Notes under the pieces: generated by a model | Databases searched by the model: none | The model's input: only the letters and a program-made list of their open reading frames with translations | Told to the model about the DNA's origin: nothing | Assembly: GCA_963828385.1 (NCBI GenBank) | Contig: CAWHEF010000002.1 | Location: 2,294,001 to 2,358,000 of the forward strand | Direction: 5' to 3' | DNA from: Bog-756 sp963828385 | Lineage (GTDB): Bacteria; Actinomycetota; Acidimicrobiia; Acidimicrobiales; RAAP-2 | DNA: 64,000 nt | Shown: piece by piece, positions 15,929-24,479 of the stretch | Position numbering within the stretch: the first letter of the stretch is position 1 | Layout: every line of letters begins with the position of its first letter | Translations under genes and position numbers: made by a program

Positions 15929-16035
15929 CGCCGACTCCGTTTCGAACCTCGCACCCGCACGCCCCCGCGCCCGAGCCGATCACTCCTCGATCAGCACTAT
16001 ACGGCGTCGACCCGGCGCTCCGGTTGGCCCCCAGC

Positions 16036-16047
16036 TACGCTGCGGCA
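16036..16047 (+). promoter_or_regulatory. Leaderless -10 box, SCO6745-family gene
   Basis: TACGCT at 16036-16041, 5 bases, ATG at 16047. No ribosome-binding site. Confidence 0.45.
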
Positions 16048-16922
16048 TGGCTCCGTCGCTGCCGGTTTCCCCCCTGACCGCCCGCAAGACGTGGCGCACG
16101 CTCGAGCCGATCCACGCCATGGTCTACTTCGCGCCCGAGGCGAGAGAGGCGCTCGCCGCGGTGGGTCTCGCTCCCGAACAGGGCTACTTCGCGTCCCGGT
16201 CGGCTCCCATGGGGGCCGTCGGGCCCGAGGTCGTGGTGGCGACGTTCTTCAACTTCAACCCCGATCTGGTCGGCAGTGCCCTGCCTGCGGCGTGGCGGAT
16301 GGCCTCACCCGAGGCCGTGCTCGAGGCCCGCCTCCGCGGGGCGGACCGGGCCCTTCGCTCGCTGCTGGGCGACGCCGCCGACTCACCCGAGCTGGCCCGG
16401 GCGGCCGAGCTCGCCCGGGCGGCGGCCGAGCGATCCACCACCCGACCCGAAGGTCGTCCGCTCTTCGCCGCCCACGCCGGGCTCCCCTGGCCGGAGGACC
16501 CGCTGCTCGTCCTCTGGCACGCCCAGACGCTGCTCCGCGAGTTCCGGGGCGACGGACACGTGGCCCTCCTTGCCACCTCGGACCTCGACGCCGTCGAGGC
16601 CTTGGTCCTCCACGTGGCCAGTGGCGGCGTCCCCGAGCACTTCCTCAGGTCCACCCGTGGTTGGGACGACGCCGCCTGGGAGGCGGGCGTGTCCCGGCTG
16701 GCCGAGCGCGGTCTGGCCGTCCGGATCGATCCGGACGGGCGCAGCGGGCCGGCGGTCGAGCTCACCGGGGCCGGCGCCGCGCTGCGGAACGACATCGAAG
16801 ACCGCACCGACGAGCTGGCCGTCCACCCCTACGAGGCGCTGGGTGAACAAGGCTGCGCCGAGCTGCGGACCCTGTCCAGGCCGTTCAGCCGGATCGTGGC
16901 CGAGGCGGCCCTCCCCACCTGA
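16047..16922 (+). CDS. SCO6745 family protein
   Basis: 291 residues. TWRTLEPIHAMVYFAPEARE, GYFASRSAPMGAV and VVVATFFNFNPDLVGSALPAAW are the conserved blocks of the actinobacterial SCO6745 family. The C-terminal half (HFLRSTRGWDDAAWEAGVSRLAERGLAVR) looks like a winged-helix/MarR-like segment. The biochemical role is unknown. It converges on bioD; a hairpin overlaps both ends. Confidence 0.8.
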   Translation: MAPSLPVSPLTARKTWRTLEPIHAMVYFAPEAREALAAVGLAPEQGYFASRSAPMGAVGPEVVVATFFNFNPDLVGSALPAAWRMASPEAVLEARLRGADRALRSLLGDAADSPELARAAELARAAAERSTTRPEGRPLFAAHAGLPWPEDPLLVLWHAQTLLREFRGDGHVALLATSDLDAVEALVLHVASGGVPEHFLRSTRGWDDAAWEAGVSRLAERGLAVRIDPDGRSGPAVELTGAGAALRNDIEDRTDELAVHPYEALGEQGCAELRTLSRPFSRIVAEAALPT

Positions 16923-16927
16923 TCTGC

Positions 16928-16944
16928 GACGGGTCTTCCCCGTC
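16928..16944. terminator. Hairpin between convergent genes
   Basis: GACGGG-TCTTC-CCCGTC, 6-bp stem, between the SCO6745-family stop and the bioD stop. No T tract, so it may act only weakly or as a transcript 3' end. Confidence 0.4.
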
Positions 16945-17638
16945 AGGGGGCCGTGACGAGATCGGCCAGGGCACGCTCCTCGCCGGGCAGGGTGACCACG
17001 ACGTAGCGGTCGCGTTCGGCGAGCCACGACCGGTTGCGCCGGTGGAGATCGTGCTCGCCGTCGAACCGGTCAAGGACGACGATCGGCACTTCGCCGACTG
17101 ACGACGCCCCGGCCAGCGCGTCCATGGACAGGCGCACGGCGTTGATGGTGCCGAGCCCGGCGTCGGCCACGAGCACGATGCGCTCGGGCCGAAGGGCACG
17201 CACGAGGTCGGTGACGTCACCATCGCTGCTCTGGGGGGAGCGCACCCCGCCTGCCGTCTCCACCACCCCGACGTCGACGGCCGACGTCGGCCACACCACG
17301 TCGGCGACGAGCTCGGCCGTGGTGAACAGCGGCCGCCCGAGCGCCTCCGCCGCCATGGGCGGCGCCATCGGCCGGTGGTAGGAGCGGGACGGGGTGCAGA
17401 CCTCCGAGGCCGGTTCCCCCGACGCCGCTCCCAATACCTCGGCATCGCTCGGGCCGCCCATGGGCAGGTCGTCGGCGTCCACGTCGAAGGACTGGGCCGG
17501 CTTGCGGGCCGCCACCCTGAGGCCTCGCCCGGCGAGCTCGGAGACGAGGCGGGCGGCCACCCAGGTCTTGCCCACCTCGGTCGCCGTCCCGCACACGAGC
17601 ACCAGCCGGTCAGGTCGCACGCCGGCCCGAGGGAACAA
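16943..17638 (-). CDS. bioD: Dethiobiotin synthetase
   Basis: 231 residues. It closes the ureido ring of 7,8-diaminopelargonate with CO2 and ATP. The P-loop CGTATEVGKTWVAA (about 16-29) replaces the usual GTDTxVGKT, and KPAQSFD is the substrate-side lysine segment. VVETAGGVRSP corresponds to the VEGAGG loop, with T in place of G. The start is TTG 17638 or GTG 17620; both overlap the 3' end of bioF, so bioA-bioF-bioD is one operon. Length is normal for BioD. Confidence 0.88.
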   Translation of the reverse strand: MFPRAGVRPDRLVLVCGTATEVGKTWVAARLVSELAGRGLRVAARKPAQSFDVDADDLPMGGPSDAEVLGAASGEPASEVCTPSRSYHRPMAPPMAAEALGRPLFTTAELVADVVWPTSAVDVGVVETAGGVRSPQSSDGDVTDLVRALRPERIVLVADAGLGTINAVRLSMDALAGASSVGEVPIVVLDRFDGEHDLHRRNRSWLAERDRYVVVTLPGEERALADLVTAP

Positions 17639-18830
17639 GCCCCGTCAACGCCCTGCCGAGCCGGCCGACCTGCTCGTCGGTGTGGGCGGCAGACAGCGTG
17701 ACCCGGAGCCGGGACGTGCCGACGGGGACGGTGGGAGGACGGATGGCCGGCACCCACAGGCCGTCGTCGAGCAGTCGCCTCGACGCCGCCACCGCTCTGT
17801 CCTCGTCGCCGACGACGACGGGGACGATGGGCGAGGCCGGCCGGTCGACGCCGGTGGCGGACGCCAGTGCCTCGAGATGACGAAGGAGCCGGGCACGCCG
17901 CTCGTCTCCCTCGGTCGACTCCACGATGGCCAGGGCACAGAGCGCAGCGGCGGCGTCGGCCGGGGTGGGGGCGGTGGTGAAGATGTAAGGACGGCCCCGG
18001 TTCACCACGAGATCGCAGAAGGCCGCCGGGCCGCAGACGAACCCGCCGAGCGACCCGAGCGTCTTCGAGAGGGTCCCCACCCGGAGCACGACCGGGCCCC
18101 GTCCCCGGGCCGCAGGTGGGAGGTCGGGCCCGAGCACGGCATGGGCCTCGTCGAGGACGACGAGGGCATCGTGGCGGGCGGCGACGGACAGGAGCCCGTC
18201 GAGGTCGGCCACGTCCCCGTCCATCGAGAACACGGTGTCCGAGACGACGATGGCCCGGCCCGGCACCCCGCCGAGCGCCCTGTCCAGTCCGCCGAGGTTG
18301 CCGTGCGGGTAGACGACGACCGGGGCCCGGGCCAGCCGGCACCCGTCGACGATGGAGGCGTGGTTGAGGGAGTCGGAGACGATGACCGACCCCTCGGTAC
18401 CGAAGACCGAGAGCACGGCCAGGTTGGCCGAGAACCCGGTCGGGAACAGGACGGCACGCTCGCTCCCCTTCCAGGCGGCGAGGGCCTCCTCCAGCTGTCG
18501 GTGGACGGGCCGGGACCCCGTCACGAGGCGCGACGCACCCGACCCGGTCCCCCACCGGTCGATGGCGGCGCGGGCGGCCTCTGCCACGGCCGGATGACCG
18601 GCCAGTCCCAGGTAGTCGTTGGAGGCGAACGAGACGACGGGGACCCGGCCGGCGCCCTCCTCCTCCAGAAGGCCGGAGGGGCCGTCGGCGTCGAAGGTCA
18701 CGGGCCGGCGCCATCGCCCGGCCGACGACACGGCGCCACAGACCTCGTCGACCCATGCCGACCAGGCCCCGGCTGTCCCCGGCGCCCCGGAGACCGCCGT
18801 CTCGCGCCGCTCTGCCGAGCGGATGGTCAC
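17610..18830 (-). CDS. bioF: 8-amino-7-oxononanoate synthase
   Basis: 406 residues, PLP enzyme condensing pimeloyl-thioester with alanine. Motifs: FASNDYLGLAGHP, GTGSGASRLVTGSRPVHRQLE, SLNHASIVDGCR, VVLDEAHAVLGP, and the PLP lysine in VGTLSKTLGS (Lys256). The GTG start at 18830 overlaps the bioA stop by 4 bases (GTGA). A GxGxxG-like FTTAPTPADAAAAL segment follows as in the family. It is the second gene of the bioA-F-D operon. Confidence 0.92.
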   Translation of the reverse strand: MTIRSAERRETAVSGAPGTAGAWSAWVDEVCGAVSSAGRWRRPVTFDADGPSGLLEEEGAGRVPVVSFASNDYLGLAGHPAVAEAARAAIDRWGTGSGASRLVTGSRPVHRQLEEALAAWKGSERAVLFPTGFSANLAVLSVFGTEGSVIVSDSLNHASIVDGCRLARAPVVVYPHGNLGGLDRALGGVPGRAIVVSDTVFSMDGDVADLDGLLSVAARHDALVVLDEAHAVLGPDLPPAARGRGPVVLRVGTLSKTLGSLGGFVCGPAAFCDLVVNRGRPYIFTTAPTPADAAAALCALAIVESTEGDERRARLLRHLEALASATGVDRPASPIVPVVVGDEDRAVAASRRLLDDGLWVPAIRPPTVPVGTSRLRVTLSAAHTDEQVGRLGRALTGLVPSGRRAT

Positions 18831-20191
18831 GGTCGATCCTCGGCGGCGACCGTGTCGAGGGCTCGGGCGAGGACATCGACCACGATGTCGATTTCCTCTG
18901 CTGTGGTGGTGAGTGGGGGCATGATGACGACCACGTCGCCGAGTGGGCGCAGCAGCACTCCGCTCCGGACGGCGGCGGCACAGACCCTCCTGCTCCACCG
19001 CGCCGATCCGATGGGCGGGGCGAGCTCGACACCGGCCATGAGGCCCCGGCGGCGAATGGCGGCGACGTCCTGGCGGTCGGCGAGGGTGTCGGCCAAGCGG
19101 GCACCGAGGTGGGCGCCGGCCGTCTCGACCCTGACGAGCACGTCCCACTCCTCGAGAAGCTCGAGGTGACGGAGGGCCACCGCGCAAGCCAGCGCGTTCC
19201 CGCCGTAGGAATGACCGTGATAGAAGGCCTCGGGCCCGAGGTCGGCACCGAGGAAGGCATCGAACACCTCGCCGGAGGCCACCGTGGCCGAGAGCGGGAG
19301 ATAGCCACCGGTGATGCCCTTGCCCAGACAGAGGAGGTCGGGCCGGAACGCCACCCCTCCCCACTCGGAGGCGAACAGCTTCCCGGTCCGACCGAAGCCG
19401 GTGGCCACCTCGTCGCAGATGAGCAGCACACCGGCGTCACGACACGCTCTGCCGACGCGCGCCAGGTCGGAACCGTCGCAGACGAGCATGCCCGACGCTC
19501 CCTGGACCAGGGGCTCGATCACGAAGGCCACCAGCTCGGCAGCGTGGGCGTCGATTGCCGCCACCGCCTTGTCGGCCCAGTCGGATGCGGCGTACCCGGG
19601 TGTGCGCACGACGGGGAAGGTGAGGGGGGCGAAGATCTCGGTGCCGAAGCCGCCGTCGCCGAGCGAGAGGGCGCCCACCGTGTCCCCATGGTAGGCCTCC
19701 CCGAGGGCCAGGAACCGCTCTCGGGGCTGGCCCCGGTTGACCCAGTACTGGAAGGCGATCTTCGCCGCCTGCTCGACGGCCACGGCGCCGTCCGAGGCGA
19801 ACAGGACGTGGGCGTCGTCCACCGGCACCACACGAGCGAGTGCTTCGGCCAGCTCGATGGCGGCGCGATTGCCGTGGCCCAACAGGGTGGTGTGGGCCAC
19901 CCGGCCCAACTGGTCCACGACGGCGGCGTCGAGCTCGGGCACGCGGTGCCCGAGGGTCGTCACCCACAATGAGGAGATGGCGTCGAAGTACCGGTTGCCG
20001 GCGACGTCGACGAGCTCCCGTCCCTCCCCACGCTCGATGACGAGGGGGGCGTTGCCGGCATAGGCGGCCATCTGGGTGAAACCGTGCCAGACGACGGCGG
20101 CGTCTCGGGCCACCCAGGCGTCAGGTCCGCAGCGCTCCTCGTCGGCGGTCATCGGGCAGAGCCTGGCATCGGGCAGAGTCTTGTCGACCAC
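18827..20191 (-). CDS. bioA: Adenosylmethionine-8-amino-7-oxononanoate aminotransferase
   Basis: 454 residues, class III PLP aminotransferase using SAM as amino donor to make 7,8-diaminopelargonate. DAISSLWVTTLGHRVPELD is the BioA-type substrate-pocket segment. FASDGAVAVEQAAKIAFQYW, EAYHGDTVGA, DEVATGFGRTGKLF (Asp260) and LGKGITGGYLPLS (PLP Lys291) complete the fold. GTG 20191 or ATG 20152 could be the start. It is first in the operon with bioF and bioD. The divergent riboflavin synthase begins 42 bases away. Confidence 0.92.
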   Translation of the reverse strand: MVDKTLPDARLCPMTADEERCGPDAWVARDAAVVWHGFTQMAAYAGNAPLVIERGEGRELVDVAGNRYFDAISSLWVTTLGHRVPELDAAVVDQLGRVAHTTLLGHGNRAAIELAEALARVVPVDDAHVLFASDGAVAVEQAAKIAFQYWVNRGQPRERFLALGEAYHGDTVGALSLGDGGFGTEIFAPLTFPVVRTPGYAASDWADKAVAAIDAHAAELVAFVIEPLVQGASGMLVCDGSDLARVGRACRDAGVLLICDEVATGFGRTGKLFASEWGGVAFRPDLLCLGKGITGGYLPLSATVASGEVFDAFLGADLGPEAFYHGHSYGGNALACAVALRHLELLEEWDVLVRVETAGAHLGARLADTLADRQDVAAIRRRGLMAGVELAPPIGSARWSRRVCAAAVRSGVLLRPLGDVVVIMPPLTTTAEEIDIVVDVLARALDTVAAEDRP

Positions 20192-20221
20192 TCAGCCGCG
20201 GTCGAACCCGGAACGGGCCGG

Positions 20222-20234
20222 TAGGATCTGGGCA
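20222..20234 (+). promoter_or_regulatory. Leaderless -10 box, riboflavin synthase
   Basis: TAGGAT at 20222-20227, 6 bases, ATG at 20234. No ribosome-binding site. Confidence 0.5.
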
Positions 20235-20710
20235 TGGACCGCATCGGGGTCGTCGACACCATGTTCGCCCGCTACGACATGGGTGGCGAGGCCGTCGACG
20301 AGCTGAAGGGCTGCCCGGGCTACGGGGAAACCTTCGAGGTGGTCCGCCGCACGGTGCCCGGGTTCAAGGACCTGGCCGTCGCGTGCAAGCGTCTCATCGA
20401 GGGCGAGGCGTGCCGGATCGTGGTCGCTCTCGGCATGCCGGGCAGGGCCGCCATCGACCAGGTCTGTGCCCACGAGGCGTCCGAGGGCCTGATGCAGGCC
20501 CAGCTCATGACGTCCACCCACATCCTCGAGGTGTTCGTCCACGAGAACGAGGAGGACGACTCCGGTCGCCTGGCCGAGGTCTGCGTCGACCGGTCCCGCA
20601 AGCACGCCCGCAACGCCTACTGGATGCTCTACGAGCCCGAACAGCTCAGACGCCGGGCGGGGCAGGGCATCCGCCAGGGCTACGGGGACGCCGGCCCGCT
20701 GCTCGGCTGA
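20234..20710 (+). CDS. ribC: Archaeal-type riboflavin synthase
   Basis: 158 residues. The sequence follows the archaeal RibC family (lumazine-synthase-like fold), not the bacterial RibE trimer with two repeated barrels. GVVDTMFARYDMGGEAV, RRTVPGFKDLAVACKRL, CRIVVALGMPGRAAIDQVC, HEASEGLMQAQLMTSTHI, LEVFVHENE and AGQGIRQGYGDAGP match that family block for block. It would dismutate two 6,7-dimethyl-8-ribityllumazines to riboflavin. No other riboflavin gene is adjacent. The composition matches its neighbours, so if acquired from archaea the transfer is old. The -10 box immediately upstream suggests its own leaderless promoter. Confidence 0.88.
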   Translation: MDRIGVVDTMFARYDMGGEAVDELKGCPGYGETFEVVRRTVPGFKDLAVACKRLIEGEACRIVVALGMPGRAAIDQVCAHEASEGLMQAQLMTSTHILEVFVHENEEDDSGRLAEVCVDRSRKHARNAYWMLYEPEQLRRRAGQGIRQGYGDAGPLLG

Positions 20711-20746
20711 GCCCCGGCGATTCAGACCCGACGCCGGATGGCTCAG
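20707..20746. terminator. Two-tier hairpin between convergent genes
   Basis: Outer stem CTGAGCC/GGCTCAG (20707-20713, 20740-20746) encloses stem CCGGCG/CGCCGG (20714-20719, 20732-20737). It spans the stops of ribC and of the acyl-CoA dehydrogenase and could end transcription from both sides. No T tract. Confidence 0.5.
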
Positions 20747-21903
20747 ACCGAGAGGTCGTGGGGCAGCCCCAAGGTCCGCTCGGCGATGATGTTGCGCTGC
20801 ACCTCCGAGGTCCCGCCGCCGATGGTGAGGGCGGGGGCGAAGAGGAACCCGTAGCTCCAGATGTGGTCGGGCCAGGACGTGTGCCCGTCGCTCGTCCCCT
20901 CGGGCACCGGGCCCGTCCCGGCCAGCATGCCTCGTGCTCCGGCCAGGTCCCGGGCGAGCACCATGACGTGCTGGCCGTGCTCGTCGGCCAGGGCCTTGCG
21001 CACCGACGCCTCGGGACCGGGCTCGAGGCCGGCGAGGGCGGCAGAGACGGTCCGCCGCCGGAGGACGCCGAGGATCTCCCCCTCGATCCACACCCTGGCC
21101 AGGCGGTCGCGGAGCACGGGGTCGGCGGCGGCCGGGGTGGCCCGGGCGACGTCGATCAGATCGGCCGCCGTCGGGCCCATGCCCCACAGCGAGCCCGACC
21201 CGGAGAGCGACACCCGCTCGTTGCCCAGGGTGACCTTGGCCAACGACCATCCATCCCCGCGCCGGCCCACCAGGTGGTCGGCGGGCAGGCGGACCTCGTC
21301 GAGGAAGACCTCGTTGAAGGTATGGCCGCCCGTCATGTCGACAAGGGGCCGCACGGTCACCCCCGGGGCGTCCATCGGGCAGATGAAGTAGGAGATGCCC
21401 CGGTGCCGGGGCGCCTCGGGCTCGGTACGGGCCAGCAGTATGCCGACGTGGGCGGTGTGGGCATAGGACGTCCACACCTTCTGGCCACGGACCACCCACT
21501 CGTCGCCGTCCAACTCGGCCCGGGTCGTGAGCGACGCCAGATCGGATCCGGCCCCCGGTTCGCTGAACAGCTGGCACCAGGTCTCCTCGCCGGACAGCAG
21601 CGGCAGCAGGTAGCGGTCCTTCTGGGCGTCGGTGCCCGCATGGACGAGGGTCGGACCGGCCCAACCGATGCCGATCGGGTTGTCCGGACGCCGGACGCCG
21701 GCCCGCTTGAGCTCCTCGTCCACCATCAACTGCAGGGATGCGTCGGCGTCGATCCCCCAGGGGGCGGGCCAGTGGGGTGCGACCAGTCCCCGCTCGGCGA
21801 GGTCGCGGCCGCTCGGGGACCGATGGGAGCCGAGCCAGACGCGCAACTCGGCGCGCCGCTCATCCTCGGGTCCGAGCGGGCTCGTTCCAGATGCGGTCGC
21901 CAC
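20743..21903 (-). CDS. Acyl-CoA dehydrogenase
   Basis: 386 residues. Typical blocks: LFSEPGAGSDLASLTTRAELDG, GQKVWTSYAHTAHVGILLART, ISYFICPMDAPGVTVRPL, FNEVFLDEVRLPADHLVG and, at the end, LTIGGGTSEVQRNIIAERTLGLP. It is the shorter FadE type common in actinobacterial steroid and branched-acid catabolism; the substrate is unknown. GTG 21903 is chosen because TAGGCT lies 7 bases upstream. It is divergent from an acyl-CoA ligase across a 10-bp palindrome, so the two are probably co-regulated. Confidence 0.88.
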   Translation of the reverse strand: MATASGTSPLGPEDERRAELRVWLGSHRSPSGRDLAERGLVAPHWPAPWGIDADASLQLMVDEELKRAGVRRPDNPIGIGWAGPTLVHAGTDAQKDRYLLPLLSGEETWCQLFSEPGAGSDLASLTTRAELDGDEWVVRGQKVWTSYAHTAHVGILLARTEPEAPRHRGISYFICPMDAPGVTVRPLVDMTGGHTFNEVFLDEVRLPADHLVGRRGDGWSLAKVTLGNERVSLSGSGSLWGMGPTAADLIDVARATPAAADPVLRDRLARVWIEGEILGVLRRRTVSAALAGLEPGPEASVRKALADEHGQHVMVLARDLAGARGMLAGTGPVPEGTSDGHTSWPDHIWSYGFLFAPALTIGGGTSEVQRNIIAERTLGLPHDLSV

Positions 21904-21910
21904 GACGGTG

Positions 21911-21920
21911 AGCCTAGGCT
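21911..21920. promoter_or_regulatory. Palindromic bidirectional -10 element
   Basis: AGCCTAGGCT is a perfect palindrome giving TAGGCT on both strands. The minus copy (21916-21911) is 7 bases from GTG 21903. The plus copy (21915-21920) is 49 bases from GTG 21970. Confidence 0.5.
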
Positions 21921-21969
21921 GCGTCGCACGCCGGCCCCATCCGTCGGGGCCGCGAACGAGGAGCCCATC

Positions 21970-23613
21970 GTGAGCAGCTGGAACTTCGGGGACGTGTGGG
22001 AGGCCGTGGCGGACGTCATCCCCGACGCTCCGGCGCTCACCCACGGCGACACCACTCGCACCTGGGGAGCGCTCGACCGCCGCGCCGACAACCTGGCCCG
22101 CTGGCTCCTCGACGGCGGCGTCTCCCGCCAGGACAAGGTCGGCGTGTACCTCACCAACTGCTCGGAGTACCTGGAGACCGTCGCCGCCTGCCTCAAGACG
22201 GCGCTGGTCCCCGTCAACACCAACTACCGGTATGCAGACGACGAGCTCACCTATCTGTGGGACAACGCCGATGTGGTGGCGGTGGTGTTCCACGGCACCT
22301 TCACCGATCGGGCCGAGCGGGTCCGCCACCATCTGCCCCGTGTCCGCCGGTGGCTGTGGGTCGACGACGGAACGGACGCCTGCCCGGACTGGGCCACCTC
22401 CTACGAGCCGGTGGCGGCCGGTGCCGGCGGTGATCGCAACCGACGGATCGCCGCCCCCTGGGGACGCAGCCCCGACGACCTCTACATGCTCTACACCGGG
22501 GGCACCACCGGCATGCCCAAAGGGGTCATGTGGCGTCAGGACGACCTGTTCGCCCGGCTCAACGCCGCCGGCTTCCGCCGCTACCCCGAAGACGGCACCG
22601 CCGAGGACGTGCGCCGGATGCTCGCCGAGACGGGGCCCGGGATGACGCTCCTTCCCGCCTGCCCGCTCATGCACGGAACCGGTGGGTTCACCTCCCTCGA
22701 GTGCCTGAGCGAAGGCGGACGGGTCGTCACCCTCGTCGGCCGCACCTTCGATCCGATCGAGCTGCTCGACACCGTCGAGCGGGAGCGGGTCAACGGACTG
22801 GTCATCGTGGGGGACGCCTTCGCCAAGCCCATCCTCGGCGCCCTCGACGACAGTCCGGGCCGGTGGGACCTCACGAGCCTCGTCGGCATCATCTCCTCGG
22901 GCGTCATGTGGAGCGAGGAGACCAAGCGCGGCCTGCTCCGCCACCACGGGAACATGCTCCTCGTCGACGCCTTCAGCTCGTCGGAGGCCCTCGGGATGGG
23001 CTCCTCGGTCTCCTCGGGCAGCTCCCAGGCCGAGACGGCCAGGTTCCAGCTCGGGCCCGAGGTCCGTGTCATCGACGCCGACGGCGCCGACGTCGCTCCG
23101 GGTTCGGGCGTGCCCGGGGTGCTGGCCCTCGGGGGCCGGCTCCCGCTCGGCTACTACAAGGACGAGGCGAAGTCGGCCGCCACCTTCAGGATCATCGACG
23201 GAGCTCGGTACTCGGTGCCCGGTGACTACGCCGAGGTGGCCGAGGATGGCACCATCCACCTCCTCGGGCGGGGCTCGGTGTGCATCAACACCGGAGGCGA
23301 GAAGGTCTATCCCGAAGAGGTGGAAGAAGCAGTCAAGACGATGGCGGCCGTGACCGACGCCGTCGTCGTGGGCATCCCCCACGAGCGGTTCGGCGAGGAG
23401 ATCGTGGCCGTCGTCGAGCTCGGCAATGACACCGACCCGGGGACGGTCACACCCGACCTCGTCATCGATCACGTGAAGGCACGGCTGTCCGGCTTCAAGG
23501 CCCCCCGTCGGGTGCGATTCGTCCAGACCATCGGCCGATCACCGTCGGGAAAGGTCGATTACGCCCGTCACCGTGCCGAGTGCGCCGAGTGGGTGGAGGC
23601 TCCGGTCAGCTGA
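21970..23613 (+). CDS. Acyl-CoA synthetase (AMP-forming)
   Basis: 547 residues of the adenylate-forming superfamily, activating a carboxylic acid to its CoA thioester. P-loop-like MLYTGGTTGMPKGVMWRQDD, a substrate segment CPLMHGTGGF, FSSSEALGMG, YSVPGDYAEVAEDGTIHLLGRGS and the C-terminal hinge and catalytic lysine in SPSGKVDYA. GTG start at 21970; no strong ribosome-binding site is seen. The divergent acyl-CoA dehydrogenase would act on the product, so the pair is probably one catabolic unit. Confidence 0.9.
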   Translation: MSSWNFGDVWEAVADVIPDAPALTHGDTTRTWGALDRRADNLARWLLDGGVSRQDKVGVYLTNCSEYLETVAACLKTALVPVNTNYRYADDELTYLWDNADVVAVVFHGTFTDRAERVRHHLPRVRRWLWVDDGTDACPDWATSYEPVAAGAGGDRNRRIAAPWGRSPDDLYMLYTGGTTGMPKGVMWRQDDLFARLNAAGFRRYPEDGTAEDVRRMLAETGPGMTLLPACPLMHGTGGFTSLECLSEGGRVVTLVGRTFDPIELLDTVERERVNGLVIVGDAFAKPILGALDDSPGRWDLTSLVGIISSGVMWSEETKRGLLRHHGNMLLVDAFSSSEALGMGSSVSSGSSQAETARFQLGPEVRVIDADGADVAPGSGVPGVLALGGRLPLGYYKDEAKSAATFRIIDGARYSVPGDYAEVAEDGTIHLLGRGSVCINTGGEKVYPEEVEEAVKTMAAVTDAVVVGIPHERFGEEIVAVVELGNDTDPGTVTPDLVIDHVKARLSGFKAPRRVRFVQTIGRSPSGKVDYARHRAECAEWVEAPVS

Positions 23614-23653
23614 GGAGAGACCCACCACCGGGGTCGGCCCCCACCGGCTCGCC

Positions 23654-24397
23654 TCAACCCTTGTTGGCCCCGTTCGTCCGCACGAAGTCGTTCACGGCGT
23701 AGTACGCGTCGATCGACTCTCCGGCGTCACCCCAGAACCCCTCGAGGACGTCGTAGGCCATCGTCCCCTGCTGGATGTAGTAGTTGTTGACGTCGGTGAT
23801 CTCCAGCTCGCCCCGACCCGAGGGAACGAGGGTCGGGATGACCTCGAAGACGTCGGGGTCGTAGCAGTAGATGCCGGTGACGCCGAACTTCGAGCTCGGA
23901 TCTTCGGGCTTCTCGACGATGCCGACCACCCGCTTCTCGCCGTCGAAGGCGGGCACGCCGAGATGGCGCAGGTGCTCCACCTCCTCGACCGGAGTGAGGA
24001 GGATGCGGGCGCCTCTTGGCTCCTTCGTGAACGCGTCCACCATGGGTTTGATTGAGCGCTCGACGATGTTGTCGGCGAGCATCACGAGGACGGGGTCTCC
24101 GTCGACGAACCGCTCGGCGAGGCCCAGCGCCTCGGCGATGCCGCCGGGCCGGTCCTGGTAGCCGTAGCTCAGCCGGTCGATCCCGAACTCGTGCCCGTTG
24201 CCGAGCAGGCGGAGGAACTCGCCGGCATGGGTGCCGCCGGTCACGAGCATGATCTCGGTGATGCCGGCGTTGACCAACGCCTCGATGCCCCAGTTGATCA
24301 TGGGGCGGTCGTAGATGGGCAACAGGTGCTTGTTCGTGATCCGGGTTAGCGGATGGAGCCGGGAGCCGGTCCCACCGGCCAGGATGACGCCCTTCAT
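23654..24397 (-). CDS. Sugar-phosphate nucleotidyltransferase (RmlA-like)
   Basis: 247 residues, single Rossmann-type domain. VILAGGTGSRLHPLT and KHLLPIYDRPMI are the nucleotide-binding and catalytic-lysine segments; VLVMLADNI has the metal aspartate; GIVEKPEDP and ITDVNNYYI follow. It makes an NDP-sugar (dTDP-glucose or UDP-glucose type) from a sugar 1-phosphate. It lacks the C-terminal extension of longer RmlA enzymes (about 290 residues). A TAGGCT box lies 9 bases upstream, so the leader is at most a few bases. It may supply the dTDP-sugar route that RmlD (63 kb) finishes. Confidence 0.87.
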   Translation of the reverse strand: MKGVILAGGTGSRLHPLTRITNKHLLPIYDRPMINWGIEALVNAGITEIMLVTGGTHAGEFLRLLGNGHEFGIDRLSYGYQDRPGGIAEALGLAERFVDGDPVLVMLADNIVERSIKPMVDAFTKEPRGARILLTPVEEVEHLRHLGVPAFDGEKRVVGIVEKPEDPSSKFGVTGIYCYDPDVFEVIPTLVPSGRGELEITDVNNYYIQQGTMAYDVLEGFWGDAGESIDAYYAVNDFVRTNGANKG

Positions 24398-24479
24398 CGG
24401 CCCCGAAGCCTAACGGCACCCGATTGGGCCCGCTCGGGGCCGAGGCGCGGGCCGCTCGCCGCGCCGTGGGCCGGGTCGG

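Noticed and set aside
20234..20710. 6,7-dimethyl-8-ribityllumazine synthase
   Set aside because: Although the fold is related, the VALGMPG, CAHEASEGLM and QGYGDAGP blocks are those of archaeal riboflavin synthase.
21904..23472. Long minus-strand open frame across the acyl-CoA ligase
   Set aside because: It reads as the antisense of an intact ligase and gives low-complexity charged peptide. It only extends the real dehydrogenase frame upstream.
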